Source of the DNA: an uncultured Oscillibacter sp.
GTDB taxonomy: Bacteria > Bacillota > Clostridia > Oscillospirales > Oscillospiraceae
Assembly (NCBI GenBank): GCA_910577405.1
Contig: CAJTMG010000034.1
Span: 1 to 21,234 of the forward strand
DNA: 21,234 nucleotides
Direction of reading: 5' to 3'
Shown here: one piece after another, positions 5,442-13,193 of the stretch
How positions within the stretch are numbered: position 1 is the stretch's first letter
How the letters are laid out: each line of letters opens with the position of its first letter
Made by a program: the position numbers and the translations under genes
Notes under the pieces: generated by a model
Told to the model about the DNA's origin: nothing
Database searches by the model: none
Seen by the model: only the letters and a program-made list of their open reading frames with translations

Positions 5442-7311
5442 ACCGAAAAATATAACGCCCAAAGGCCCCCGCGGCTTCCGGAAACCCAAAAATCTGCGGG
5501 GCACGTTAAGGAAGCTGATGGGCTATCTGGGCAGATATAAGACGCTGCTGTGTGTGGTGGTGGTATTGCTTCTGGTCAGCTCTGCCTGTACAGTGGGCGG
5601 TTCTTATCTGATAAAGCCGCTGATCAACGACTATATTCTCCCCGGCGATTTCCCTGGACTGGCCCGGATGCTGGCTTTGATGGCGGCGGTGTATATCACA
5701 GGGGCGGCGTGTTCCTTTGGCTATGCCCGCATTATGGTCCACGTCTCCCAAAACACGGTAGCCAGACTGCGGGAGGACCTGTTTAAGAAAATGCAGCAGT
5801 TACCGCTGAAATTTTTTGACGGTCATACCCACGGAGAGCTGATGAGCCGCTACACCAATGACATCGAAACGGTGTCCGAGGTACTGAACAACAGCTTTGC
5901 AAGCCTGATTTCCTGCACGCTGAATTTTGCCGGCACGATACTGATGATGCTGGTCCTCAGTCCGCTGCTGAGCCTGATTACGTTTGCGATACTGGCGGTT
6001 ATGCTTCTGGTGGTAAAGCAGGTGGGAGGCCGGAGCCGCAAAGGATTTGCCGCGCAGCAGAAGACTCTGGGGGCGATGAACGGCTATATTGAGGAGATGA
6101 TCGAGGGCCAGAAAGTAATAAAGGTCTTCAACCACGAGCGGGCGGCAAAGGACGGCTTCAACAAGAGAAACGACGCCTTCCGGCAGGCCAGTACCCAGGC
6201 GCAGATATTTGCCGGGGCCATGATGCCGATTATGGGGAACCTGAGCTATATCAACTACGCCTTTACCTGCGCGTTCGGAGCGATTGTGGCGATTCACAGC
6301 GGCGGGGCCTTCCGTTTAGGGGACCTGGCGGCGTTTCTCCAGTACACCCGGCAGGTCAGCCAGCCCATCAACCAGATTTCCCAGCAGGTGAACACGATTC
6401 TTTCGGCAGCGGCGGGCGCGGAACGGATTTTTGAGATTATGGAAGCGGAACCGGAGTCGGACGAGGGCAAGGTGCGTTTGGTACGGGCCTCCCAGGATGC
6501 AGCGGGAGCGCTGACGCGGGTACACGAGGACACCAATACTTGGGCCTGGATGAAGCCTGATGGTTCCCTGACGCCGCTCCAGGGAGACGTGCGGTTTCAG
6601 AATGTGGTCTTCGGCTACGACCCGGACCATACGGTGCTCCATGGAATCAGCCTCTTTGCCAAGCCCGGCCAGAAGATCGCGTTTGTAGGCTCCACCGGCG
6701 CGGGCAAGACGACGATTACCAGCCTGATAAACCGCTTCTACGAGATTCAGGACGGGACCATTACCTATGACGGCATTGATATCCGGGAGATAGCGAAAGA
6801 ATCCCTGCGGCGTTCGTTGGGAGTCGTTTTGCAGGATACCCATTTGTTTACCGGTACTGTGGCAGACAACATTCGCTATGGCCGTCTGGAATCCACGGAT
6901 GAGGAAGTAGAGGCCGCCGCCCGGTTAGCAGGAGCGGACGCGTTTATCCGCAGGCTTCCCCAAGGCTATCAGACAGTGCTTTCAGGGGACGGCGGGAACC
7001 TCAGCCAGGGCGAACGCCAGCTTCTGAACATTGCCCGGGCCGCCTGCGCCAATCCGCCGGTGTTGATCCTGGATGAAGCCACCAGTTCCATCGACACCCG
7101 CACGGAAAAGCTGATCGAACAGGGCATGGACCGACTGATGGCCGGACGTACGGTGTTTGTGATCGCTCACCGGCTGTCCACGGTCCGCAACGCCAAGGCC
7201 ATTATGGTTCTGGAACAGGGGGAGATTATCGAACGCGGCGACCATGACGAGCTGCTGTCCCAGAAGGGGCGTTACTATCATCTCTACACCGGACAGGCGG
7301 AGCTTTCCTGA
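5434..7311 (+). CDS. Heterodimeric ABC exporter half-transporter, catalytically complete subunit (625 aa)
   Basis: The start at 5434 follows AAGGAG; a basic, proline-rich leader (MAEPKNITPKGPRGFRKPKN) precedes the six membrane helices (about residues 30-330). The nucleotide-binding domain begins after an unusual linker of about 55 residues. Motifs: Walker A GSTGAGKTT (419-427), Q-loop VVLQDTHLF, Walker B VLILDEATSSID with catalytic E548, and switch H579 in VIAHRLST. The signature is LSQGE (523-527), not LSGGQ, as in the D-subunits of BmrCD-type pumps. So this subunit supplies the functional Walker motifs while its own altered signature faces the degenerate site of the partner. Both genes and marR form one operon. 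The subunit probably resembles BmrD/LmrD/TM288. Substrate unknown. Confidence 0.93.
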   Translation: MAEPKNITPKGPRGFRKPKNLRGTLRKLMGYLGRYKTLLCVVVVLLLVSSACTVGGSYLIKPLINDYILPGDFPGLARMLALMAAVYITGAACSFGYARIMVHVSQNTVARLREDLFKKMQQLPLKFFDGHTHGELMSRYTNDIETVSEVLNNSFASLISCTLNFAGTILMMLVLSPLLSLITFAILAVMLLVVKQVGGRSRKGFAAQQKTLGAMNGYIEEMIEGQKVIKVFNHERAAKDGFNKRNDAFRQASTQAQIFAGAMMPIMGNLSYINYAFTCAFGAIVAIHSGGAFRLGDLAAFLQYTRQVSQPINQISQQVNTILSAAAGAERIFEIMEAEPESDEGKVRLVRASQDAAGALTRVHEDTNTWAWMKPDGSLTPLQGDVRFQNVVFGYDPDHTVLHGISLFAKPGQKIAFVGSTGAGKTTITSLINRFYEIQDGTITYDGIDIREIAKESLRRSLGVVLQDTHLFTGTVADNIRYGRLESTDEEVEAAARLAGADAFIRRLPQGYQTVLSGDGGNLSQGERQLLNIARAACANPPVLILDEATSSIDTRTEKLIEQGMDRLMAGRTVFVIAHRLSTVRNAKAIMVLEQGEIIERGDHDELLSQKGRYYHLYTGQAELS

Positions 7312-7326
7312 AAAGAATAAAAGCAG

Positions 7327-7358
7327 GCCCTGCCGACCAGAAGACTGGAAAGCAGGGC
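7327..7358. terminator. Terminator between the convergent ABC exporter and M23 genes
   Basis: GCCCTGC (7327-7333) pairs with GCAGGGC (7352-7358). Inside the loop CCAG-AAGA-CTGG forms a second short stem. On the minus strand the hairpin is followed by CTGCTTTTATTCTTTT, so it most clearly serves the M23 gene. Plus-strand transcripts of the exporter operon would also form the stem but lack a good U tract. Confidence 0.7.
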
Positions 7359-7367
7359 TTGTCTGCA

Positions 7368-8093
7368 TTACTGATTCAGGAATTCGTCAGGGTCCATCAG
7401 CGTGCCGTTTTTGCTGACGGAGAAATGCAGGTGAGGGCTTTGCGCGGATTCAGCGGAAGCGGTAGTGCCCACAGCGCCGATAATCTGCCCGGCAGAGACC
7501 TCGTCCCCGGAGACCACCGTCGGCGTATCCTGCAAATTGGCGTAAGTGGTCTGATAGCCGCCGTCGTGTTCGATGACAACGGTAGTTCCCATCATGGGGT
7601 CATCGGTGACAGCGGAAACGGTGCCGGAGCTGGCTGCCAGGACGGTAGTGCCGGGTTTCGCGGAGATATCCACGCCGTCATGGGTCCGCCAGTCGCCCAT
7701 AGTGGGGTTATAGGCCAGCTCGTCCACGGAGAACGCCGCCAGAATCTCACCATTCAGAGGCGAGACGATCAGGCGGGGCGCTTCGGCCATCACCGGTGTA
7801 TTGTCCACGGGTTCTTCCGGCATGGAAACAGGTTCCGGGATCACCGCCGGGGCAGAGGCAGGGGTTTCCTTTTCGGCTTCATTGTCGGCGATATACAGGT
7901 CCTGTACAGAGGGTCCTTCTTCCCCTGCGGTTTCCAGGACCGGACCGTCCGCAGCCGCCGGAGGATCTTCAATGACCGGCGCAGCGTCCTGACGGAGCAT
8001 CAGCCAGCCCCCGACGCCCGCTGCCAGCAGACAGACGGCAAGTACGGCGTAAAACCCTCCGCCGCTGAGGATGGATTTGAAATTCTTTTCCAT
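7368..8093 (-). CDS. Membrane-anchored M23 (LytM-type) peptidase, possibly SpoIIQ-like
   Basis: This 241-aa protein has a short basic N-terminus, one membrane helix at about residues 14-34, a 70-residue acidic and proline-rich spacer, and a LytM domain from about residue 107 to the end. The zinc motifs are present: H138-xxx-D142 in WRTHDGVDIS and H221-L-H223 in SPHLHFSV. The domain would face outside, or the intermembrane space of a developing spore. Single-pass architecture and the 'W-R-T-H-x-G-V-D-I' stretch resemble SpoIIQ, the forespore partner of SpoIIIAH, but other M23 anchors share this layout, so I leave the symbol blank. The active-site residues look intact, unlike Bacillus SpoIIQ. 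ATG 8093 is preceded by GGGAGGA, which is enclosed in a hairpin (8101-8129). It is transcribed alone. Confidence 0.85.
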   Translation of the reverse strand: MEKNFKSILSGGGFYAVLAVCLLAAGVGGWLMLRQDAAPVIEDPPAAADGPVLETAGEEGPSVQDLYIADNEAEKETPASAPAVIPEPVSMPEEPVDNTPVMAEAPRLIVSPLNGEILAAFSVDELAYNPTMGDWRTHDGVDISAKPGTTVLAASSGTVSAVTDDPMMGTTVVIEHDGGYQTTYANLQDTPTVVSGDEVSAGQIIGAVGTTASAESAQSPHLHFSVSKNGTLMDPDEFLNQ

Positions 8094-8100
8094 AGCAGTT

Positions 8101-8129
8101 CCTCCCTCAAATGTTAGGCTTGAGGGAAG
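8101..8129 (-). promoter_or_regulatory. Hairpin sequestering the ribosome binding site of the M23 gene
   Basis: In the mRNA CUUCCCUCAA pairs with UUGAGGGAGG over ten contiguous base pairs (one G-U) around a nine-base loop. The 3' arm contains GGGAGG, the Shine-Dalgarno sequence itself, eight bases before the ATG. Translation should be low unless the stem is opened. Confidence 0.65.
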
Positions 8130-8149
8130 TATGGACAGATTTGCCGTCC

Positions 8150-8176
8150 CTTATACAAAAAAGATGGAAGCGTCAA
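8150..8176 (-). promoter_or_regulatory. Possible promoter of the M23 gene
   Basis: Minus-strand TTGACG (8171-8176) and TATAAG (8150-8155) each match five of six consensus positions, but the 15-base spacer is short. It would give a leader of about 50 bases containing the hairpin. A sporulation sigma factor promoter was looked for and not convincingly found. Confidence 0.4.
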
Positions 8177-8258
8177 AATATCAGAAAAAATACCCGAAGA
8201 AAACCCGCTCAGGAAAGGGAAGGCTACTGAAAGACGCAAAGAAAGCCTGCCCGGAAAG

Positions 8259-8310
8259 AAAAAAGTGAAGACTTCCGGTTAAAACAAAAGCTCTAACAGG
8301 AAGTCTTCAC
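8259..8310 (-). terminator. Strong Rho-independent terminator after gpmI
   Basis: GTGAAGACTTCC (8265-8276) and GGAAGTCTTCAC (8299-8310) form a perfect 12-bp stem. After one mismatch, GTTA/TAAC adds four more pairs. On the minus strand the stem is followed by TTTTTT (8264-8259). It ends transcripts of the glycolytic cluster 23 bases after the gpmI stop. Confidence 0.92.
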
Positions 8311-8332
8311 AGAAAAATCTCAACGATGGCTT

Positions 8333-9850
8333 TTACTCGACGATCAAGGTTTTACCGTCCATTTCCGGCGGGCAGGCAAGGCCCATCACGTCCAGGATGG
8401 TCGGCGAGATATCGGCAAGCCGGCCGTCGTCCCGGAGCTTGGACCCGGCGCCGCAGAGGATGAAAGGCACCCGGTTGGTGGTATGCGCGGTCATCGGACT
8501 GCCGTCAGGTTCCACCATCTGCTCCGCGTTGCCATGGTCGGCGGTGATCATCGCGATGCCGCCCATTTTCAGGGTAGCGTCCACCACCCGGCCCACGCAG
8601 GCGTCCACGGTTTCCACAGCCTTGACCGCGGCGTCAAATACACCGGTATGGCCTACCATGTCACAGTTGGCGAAGTTCAGGATAATCACGTCATAAGCGC
8701 CGGACTCGATCCGCTCCACGCACTGGCTGCAAACCTCAGGAGCGCTCATTTCCGGCTGGAGGTCATAGGTGGCCACCTTAGGGGAGGGCACCAGCACGCG
8801 ATCCTCGCCGGGGAAGACGGTTTCGGAGCCGCCGTTGAAGAAGAATGTCACATGGGCGTACTTCTCGGTTTCGGCGATACGGAGCTGCGTCATGCCCATA
8901 CTGCTGAGGTACTCGCCCAAGCCGTTGTTCACCAGCACCCGGGGGAACGCGACTTCCACGTTGGGCATAGAAGCGTCGTACTCGGTATTGCAGATATAGG
9001 TGAGGGGGAAGAACTCCCGGGTAAAGCCATTGAATTCCTGATCCACCAGAGCGCGGGTGATTTCACGGGCACGGTCAGGACGGAAGTTGAAGAAGATGAC
9101 GCTGTCGTTTTCGGAAACCGTCCCGTTGGCGTCGCAGACCACCGGCACCACAAACTCATCCGTAACACCCTTCTCATAGGACTTCTTCACGGCGTCCACA
9201 GGGTCGGGATTGGTAATCTCACTGTCGCCGTAGACCATTGCGTCATAAGCCTGTTCCACGCGGTCCCAGCGCTTGTCACGGTCCATGGCGTAATAACGGC
9301 CCATCACCGTGGCGATCTTGCCCACGCCCAGTTCCCTGCACTTCTCCGCCAGCTGCGCCACGAAGCCCGCGCCGGAGGTAGGAGACACGTCGCGGCCGTC
9401 CAGGAAGCAGTGGATATAGACCTTTTGCAGTCCCTTCTGTTTAGCCAGCTCCAGCAGAGCGAACACGTGAGTAATATGGGAATGCACGCCGCCGTCGGAC
9501 AGCAGGCCCATCAGATGGAGGGCGGAGCCATTTTTCAGGCAGTTGTCCATCGCCCGGAGGTAGGAGGGATTCTGGAAGAAGCTCCCGTCCTCGATGGCCC
9601 GGGTGATCCTGGGGAGGTCCTGGAAGACGACGCGTCCGCCGCCGATATTGGTATGCCCGACCTCGCTGTTGCCCATCTGACCGTCCGGCAGGCCCACGTC
9701 CAGACCGGAAGCGGACAGGGTGGTATTGGCGAACTCCTCAAAGAAGCGGTCCAGCCGGGGGGTATTGGCGGCAAAGACAGCGTTTCCGGACTGGCCGTTT
9801 GTCATGCCGAACCCGTCCATAATAATCAAAGTGGTAGGTGTTTTATTCAT
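8333..9850 (-). CDS. gpmI: 2,3-bisphosphoglycerate-independent phosphoglycerate mutase
   Basis: The enzyme interconverts 3- and 2-phosphoglycerate in lower glycolysis in the cytosol, using two Mn ions and a phosphoserine intermediate. The 505-aa length is typical (~510). Seen in the sequence: metal-site IIMDGFG with D12; GNSEVGHTNIGGGRVV with catalytic S62; LDGRDVSPTSG; FNFRPDRARE; and the C-terminal metal motif TADHGNAEQM. I chose ATG 9850 (MNKTPTTLIIMDGFG), behind AGAAGG, since the longer reading from 9901 adds 17 non-conserved residues. It is the last gene of the trmL-pgk-tpiA-gpmI minus-strand cluster, 158 bases after tpiA, with a strong terminator behind it. An enzyme of alkaline-phosphatase fold, unrelated to GpmA. 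Confidence 0.97.
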   Translation of the reverse strand: MNKTPTTLIIMDGFGMTNGQSGNAVFAANTPRLDRFFEEFANTTLSASGLDVGLPDGQMGNSEVGHTNIGGGRVVFQDLPRITRAIEDGSFFQNPSYLRAMDNCLKNGSALHLMGLLSDGGVHSHITHVFALLELAKQKGLQKVYIHCFLDGRDVSPTSGAGFVAQLAEKCRELGVGKIATVMGRYYAMDRDKRWDRVEQAYDAMVYGDSEITNPDPVDAVKKSYEKGVTDEFVVPVVCDANGTVSENDSVIFFNFRPDRAREITRALVDQEFNGFTREFFPLTYICNTEYDASMPNVEVAFPRVLVNNGLGEYLSSMGMTQLRIAETEKYAHVTFFFNGGSETVFPGEDRVLVPSPKVATYDLQPEMSAPEVCSQCVERIESGAYDVIILNFANCDMVGHTGVFDAAVKAVETVDACVGRVVDATLKMGGIAMITADHGNAEQMVEPDGSPMTAHTTNRVPFILCGAGSKLRDDGRLADISPTILDVMGLACPPEMDGKTLIVE

Positions 9851-9969
9851 GAAGAACCTTCTTTCATGGAATAGAAGCAGCATCAGGAAGACAGGAGCCA
9901 AAGGATAAAAACGCGGAGCATTTCCGTTCCTGTCTGATTCTCCTGTCTCCGGCTGTCAGAAGAACATGG

Positions 9970-9994
9970 AAAGAAGGGACGAAGTCCCCTCTTT
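9970..9994 (-). terminator. Attenuator-like hairpin between tpiA and gpmI
   Basis: On the minus strand AAAGAGGGGAC pairs with GTCCCTTCTTT around a TTC loop: 11 pairs, one of them G-U that would be an A-C mismatch in plus-strand RNA, so it is built for leftward transcripts. It begins 15 bases after the tpiA stop. The U-rich stretch is short and partly inside the stem, so it may be a partial terminator or an RNA-processing or stability element lowering gpmI relative to tpiA. Further inverted repeats (GACAGGAG 9890-9897 with CTCCTGTC 9940-9947) lie in the same spacer. Confidence 0.45.
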
Positions 9995-10008
9995 GCCGTG
10001 ATTCTGTA

Positions 10009-10785
10009 TTATTCCTGATTGGCAGCGTTGATAATAGCGACAAACTTTTCAGGGACGAGAGCGGCGCCGCCGATAAGACCGCCGTCGATATCAGGCTGAG
10101 CCAGCAGTTCCTCGGCATTCTTCTCGTTCATGGAGCCGCCGTACTGGATGGTAACGCTGCGGGCGACCCGGGCACCGTAGAGCGCGCGGATAGTGGCACG
10201 GATTTCGGAGCAGACCTCGCCGGCCTGTTCAGCGGTAGCGGTCTTCCCGGTGCCGATGGCCCAGATGGGTTCATAGGCGATAATGCAGCGGCGAAGCTTA
10301 TCAGCGGGCACGCCGAAGAGGGCGCTCTTGACCTGGAGGGCGATCCATTCGCTGGTGATGCCGGTTTCGCGCTGTTCCAGGCTTTCGCCGACGCAGATAA
10401 TGGGGTTCATACCGGCGTTGAGGACGGCGTGGACCTTCTTATTCACGGTAGAATCGGTTTCGCAGAAATACTGACGGCGCTCGCTGTGACCAATGATGAC
10501 ATACTTCACGCCCAGATCCTTCAGCATATCGGCAGAGACCTCGCCGGTATACGCGCCCTTTTCCTCGAAGTAGACGTTTTCCGCGCCGACGGAGATACGA
10601 AGGTCCTTGAACGCCTTCATAGCGGTAGAGATATTGCAGGCAGGGACACAGATGAGGGTTTCGCACCACTTAGGGCGGGCTTCCAGATGCTTGCGGATGT
10701 CCTCGGCAAACTTCTTGGTTTCGGTAGCGGTCATGTTCATTTTCCAGTTGCCGGCGATGACAGTTTTACGATATCTGCGATTCAT
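10009..10785 (-). CDS. tpiA: Triosephosphate isomerase
   Basis: This glycolytic enzyme interconverts dihydroxyacetone phosphate and glyceraldehyde 3-phosphate. The 258-aa chain is a normal TIM barrel with all catalytic parts: AGNWKMN with K15, VIIGHSERRQYF with H100, AYEPIWAIGTGKTAT with catalytic E172 and the flexible phosphate loop, and the C-terminal IQYGGSMNEKNAEELL plus DGGLIGGAAL phosphate-binding segments. ATG 10785 has AAAGGAG nine bases upstream. It sits 210 bases downstream of pgk and has its own sigma-A promoter in that gap, so it can be made independently of pgk. Its leader is about 90 bases and contains short GGAA/TTCC repeats that may fold. The gene is not fused to pgk, unlike in some thermophiles. 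Confidence 0.97.
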   Translation of the reverse strand: MNRRYRKTVIAGNWKMNMTATETKKFAEDIRKHLEARPKWCETLICVPACNISTAMKAFKDLRISVGAENVYFEEKGAYTGEVSADMLKDLGVKYVIIGHSERRQYFCETDSTVNKKVHAVLNAGMNPIICVGESLEQRETGITSEWIALQVKSALFGVPADKLRRCIIAYEPIWAIGTGKTATAEQAGEVCSEIRATIRALYGARVARSVTIQYGGSMNEKNAEELLAQPDIDGGLIGGAALVPEKFVAIINAANQE

Positions 10786-10881
10786 GTGTTCAGACTCCTT
10801 TATATATATAATGGGCTAGCAAGGGACGGCACGGACACTGTGGGAAGGAAACGATTCCATTCCAATCAGTCGATACCAAGA

Positions 10882-10910
10882 TTTATAACCGAAATGACCG
10901 GAAATGTCAA
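10882..10910 (-). promoter_or_regulatory. Internal sigma-A promoter of tpiA
   Basis: Minus-strand TTGACA (10905-10910, perfect) and TATAAA (10882-10887, five of six) are separated by 17 bases. The predicted start is near 10875, giving a leader of about 90 bases before the tpiA ATG at 10785. Confidence 0.85.
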
Positions 10911-10995
10911 GAGGTTCCGTTTTTTTTAGCGGAAAATTTATCTTAATAAACGGCTATCAAGGCATTTCCGGACAACGGTCAAAGAGCCGCGGTTC

Positions 10996-12189
10996 TTACT
11001 GATCCAGCAGGCAGGCGACGCCGGGAAGATTTTTCCCCTCCAGGAACTCCAGGGAAGCGCCGCCGCCGGTGGAGATATGGCTCATTTTATCAGCGTAGCC
11101 CAGCTGTTCCACGGCCGCAGCGCTGTCTCCGCCGCCGATGATGGTAATGGCGCTGGTTTTGCTGAGCGCGTCAGCCACGGCCTCGGTACCCTTGGCGAAA
11201 GCTGGGAACTCGAACACGCCCATAGGACCGTTCCAGATGACCGTTCCGGCGTCAGCCACAGCGTCACAGTAGAGCTTCACGGTTTCCGGCCCGATATCAA
11301 GGCCCTGCCAGCCGTCGGGAATCTCACCGGCCTTGACCACCTGGCTCTGCGCGTCGGGGGCAAACTTGTCACCACAGACGGAATCCACAGGCAGGAGGAA
11401 TTTCACGCCCTTTTCCGCGGCTTTGGCGATCATATCCTTGGAGTAATCCAGCCAATCGGACTCCAGCAGGCTGTCGCCGACCTTGCCGCCCTGGGCAGCG
11501 GAGAAGGTGTAGGACATACCGCCGCCGATGATAATGGTGTCAGCGATTTCCAGCAGGTTATTGATTACGCCAATTTTGGAAGAGACCTTCGCGCCGCCCA
11601 GGATGGCCACCAGGGGCCGCTTGGGATTGCCGATTGCGCCGCCCAGGAAGTCCAGCTCCTTCTGGATAAGGAATCCGGAAACGGCGGGAAGATAATCGGC
11701 CACGCCGGCGGTGGAAGCATGAGCGCGATGGACGGCGCCGAACGCGTCAGAGACATAGAGTTCCGCCATGGACGCCATCGCCTTGGCAAGTTCGGGGTCA
11801 TTCTTGGTTTCGCCCTTCTCGAAGCGGGTATTCTCCAGCAGCATAATCTCGCCGGGCTTCAAAGCGGCGGCCTTGGCCTGCGCATCGGGACCCACGGTAT
11901 CCGCGGCCATGATAACGTCTTTGCCCAGAAGCTCGCTCAGCCGCTTTGCGACGGGAGCCAGGCTCAGCTTGGGGTCGGGACCGTTCTTGGGCTTGCCCAG
12001 GTGAGAGCAGGCGATCACAGCGGCGTTGTTCTCCAAAAGATACTGAATGGTAGGCAGAGCGGCGACGATCCGTTTATCGCTGGTAATCGCGCCGGTCTCC
12101 TTGTCCTGGGGGACGTTAAAATCACAGCGGAGCAGAACCTTCTTCTGACTGCAATCCACATCGCGTACCGTTTTTTTGTTGTAATTCAT
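10996..12189 (-). CDS. pgk: Phosphoglycerate kinase
   Basis: The enzyme makes ATP by transferring the acyl phosphate of 1,3-bisphosphoglycerate to ADP in glycolysis. At 397 aa it has the standard two-domain length. Visible motifs: VLLRCDFNVP (about 18-27) with substrate-binding Arg/Asp/Asn, SHLGKPKNG, LLENTRFEKGE, SDAFGAVHRAHAST, ILGGAKVSSKIGVI, the hinge/nucleotide region WNGPMGVFE, and the C-terminal IIGGGDSAAAVEQLG with HISTGGGASLEFLEGK. ATG 12189 follows GGAGGAG at seven bases. It lies 172 bases downstream of trmL. A leader with a small CGGTG/CACCG hairpin (12220-12234) precedes it, and I see no clear sigma-A promoter there. The usual partner gap is not in the window. Confidence 0.97.
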   Translation of the reverse strand: MNYNKKTVRDVDCSQKKVLLRCDFNVPQDKETGAITSDKRIVAALPTIQYLLENNAAVIACSHLGKPKNGPDPKLSLAPVAKRLSELLGKDVIMAADTVGPDAQAKAAALKPGEIMLLENTRFEKGETKNDPELAKAMASMAELYVSDAFGAVHRAHASTAGVADYLPAVSGFLIQKELDFLGGAIGNPKRPLVAILGGAKVSSKIGVINNLLEIADTIIIGGGMSYTFSAAQGGKVGDSLLESDWLDYSKDMIAKAAEKGVKFLLPVDSVCGDKFAPDAQSQVVKAGEIPDGWQGLDIGPETVKLYCDAVADAGTVIWNGPMGVFEFPAFAKGTEAVADALSKTSAITIIGGGDSAAAVEQLGYADKMSHISTGGGASLEFLEGKNLPGVACLLDQ

Positions 12190-12361
12190 GAATAACTCCT
12201 CCAGAAAAGCAAATTTTTACGGTGACAGGCACCGGTTTGGATAAAGCAAAGGGGACGCGTTCCCGGAAGAACCCCGGTGTTCCTCTCCGGTCCGGCAAAG
12301 TGTCGGGACACGGAAACGAATCGGTCCGGAAAAAACCATCCCGCTGAAAGCAGTCCTGCGG

Positions 12362-12853
12362 TCAGGAGCGCGACATGGAGCCGGTACCCAGAAGGCCGGG
12401 AAAGCCGTTCTGCCGCAGGGCCTCGTAGACACACACGGCCACAGAATTGCTGAGGTTCAGACTTCTGGCGTCGGAAATCATAGGCAGGCGCAGGCAGCGG
12501 TCCCGGAACCGGTCCCGGAGGCTTTCCGGCAGACCGGCGGTTTCCTTGCCGAAGAACAGCCAGCAGTCTGGGGAGAAGACCGCCTCGCTGTAGGGCCTGG
12601 GCGCTTTAGTAGTCAGAAGCCACAAATTTTCCGCGGCTTCCGGACGGCGCTGAAAGAAGTCCGTAAGATTTGCGTAATCGAAGACCTCCACCAGATGCCA
12701 GTAATCCAGTCCCGCCCGCTTCACGGCCCTGTCTGAAATATCAAAGCCCAGCGGACGAATCAGGTGAAGGCTGCTGCCGGTGGCGGCGCAGGTACGGGCG
12801 ATGTTGCCGCAGTTCTGCGGAATTTCCGGTTCCACCAGCACGATATGGAGCAT
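12362..12853 (-). CDS. trmL: tRNA (cytidine(34)-2'-O)-methyltransferase (TrmL/CspR, SPOUT family)
   Basis: The enzyme methylates the 2'-OH of the wobble nucleotide in tRNA-Leu isoacceptors, using S-adenosylmethionine bound in a trefoil knot. The 163-aa chain is full length for this minimal SPOUT enzyme. Signature motifs are seen in order: VLVEPEIPQNCGNIARTCAA (motif 1, usually NTGNIAR), LIRPLGFDISDRAVKRAGLDYW, LFFGKETAGLP (motif 2), and ISDARSLNLSNSVAVCVYEALRQ (motif 3, knot). The Cys in QNCGNIAR replaces the usual Thr. ATG 12851-12853 has AAAGGGGG upstream. It is the first gene of the minus cluster containing pgk, tpiA and gpmI, and has a promoter at 12889-12917. The link to glycolysis is probably only positional. 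A weak hairpin followed by TTTTTT on the minus strand lies downstream (about 12325-12360). Confidence 0.93.
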   Translation of the reverse strand: MLHIVLVEPEIPQNCGNIARTCAATGSSLHLIRPLGFDISDRAVKRAGLDYWHLVEVFDYANLTDFFQRRPEAAENLWLLTTKAPRPYSEAVFSPDCWLFFGKETAGLPESLRDRFRDRCLRLPMISDARSLNLSNSVAVCVYEALRQNGFPGLLGTGSMSRS

Positions 12854-12888
12854 AGGCAGGCCCCCTTTGTTTTTTCCGAATAAATGTT

Positions 12889-12917
12889 ATTGTAATCCAT
12901 TACCTGCTCAAATTCAA
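12889..12917 (-). promoter_or_regulatory. Sigma-A promoter of trmL
   Basis: Minus-strand TTGAAT (12912-12917) and TACAAT (12889-12894) with a 17-base spacer, about 35 bases before the trmL start. It lies in a 340-base divergent intergenic region (12854-13193) that otherwise contains the GlmU-like gene promoter and AT-rich sequence but no additional gene that I can support. Confidence 0.7.
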
Positions 12918-13125
12918 CTACTTTTTATGAAAAAATTACATTTTCCCGGAAAGACCGTCAGAAGAGCCAGCCGGAAATTCTGCGAAATGACGAAAAAAAG
13001 CTTTAAAATTTGTGGGAGACGGCGGCTTTTGGCAGGCTATGACAAAAAAATGCAGGAATGAGTAAAAGATTTGGGAGAAATTTTTGGAGGATTTCTCTGA
13101 AAGGGCTGGATTTTCCATAAAAAGC

Positions 13126-13134
13126 TGATATAAT
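13126..13134 (+). promoter_or_regulatory. Extended -10 promoter of the GlmU-like gene and prs-pth-mfd cluster
   Basis: TGATATAAT is a perfect TATAAT (13129-13134) with the extended TG motif. The -35 region about 17 bases upstream (CTGGAT, 13106-13111) is poor, which fits an extended -10 promoter. The start codon is at 13194. A 7-bp inverted repeat GAGAAAT/ATTTCTC (13075-13097) lies just upstream. Confidence 0.65.
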
Positions 13135-13193
13135 AGAGTTGTAGTTTCATACAAATGTGTACTTGAATATTGCTGAAGCCAAGGAGGAAGCAT

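Noticed and set aside
8103..8176. Sporulation sigma factor (sigma-E, sigma-F or sigma-G) promoter for the M23 gene
   Set aside because: GTATA and CATACTT are present but the 18-base spacing and last base do not fit sigma-G; a sigma-A-like pair fits about as well. Not enough to claim.
8483..9874. A 463-codon plus-strand frame opposite gpmI (and a 372-codon one opposite pgk at 11077-12195)
   Set aside because: Both are antisense shadows rich in His, Gly and Val with no recognised domain; the minus frames encode intact glycolytic enzymes.
12288..12330. Direct repeat CGGTCCGG around a GTGTC-GG-GACAC palindrome upstream of pgk
   Set aside because: Short, GC-rich and of no recognised operator type; could be chance in this composition.
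12325..12360. Terminator after trmL (CCGC/GCGG followed by TTTTTT on the minus strand)
   Set aside because: The stem is only four pairs with a mismatch; listed only in the trmL entry as weak.
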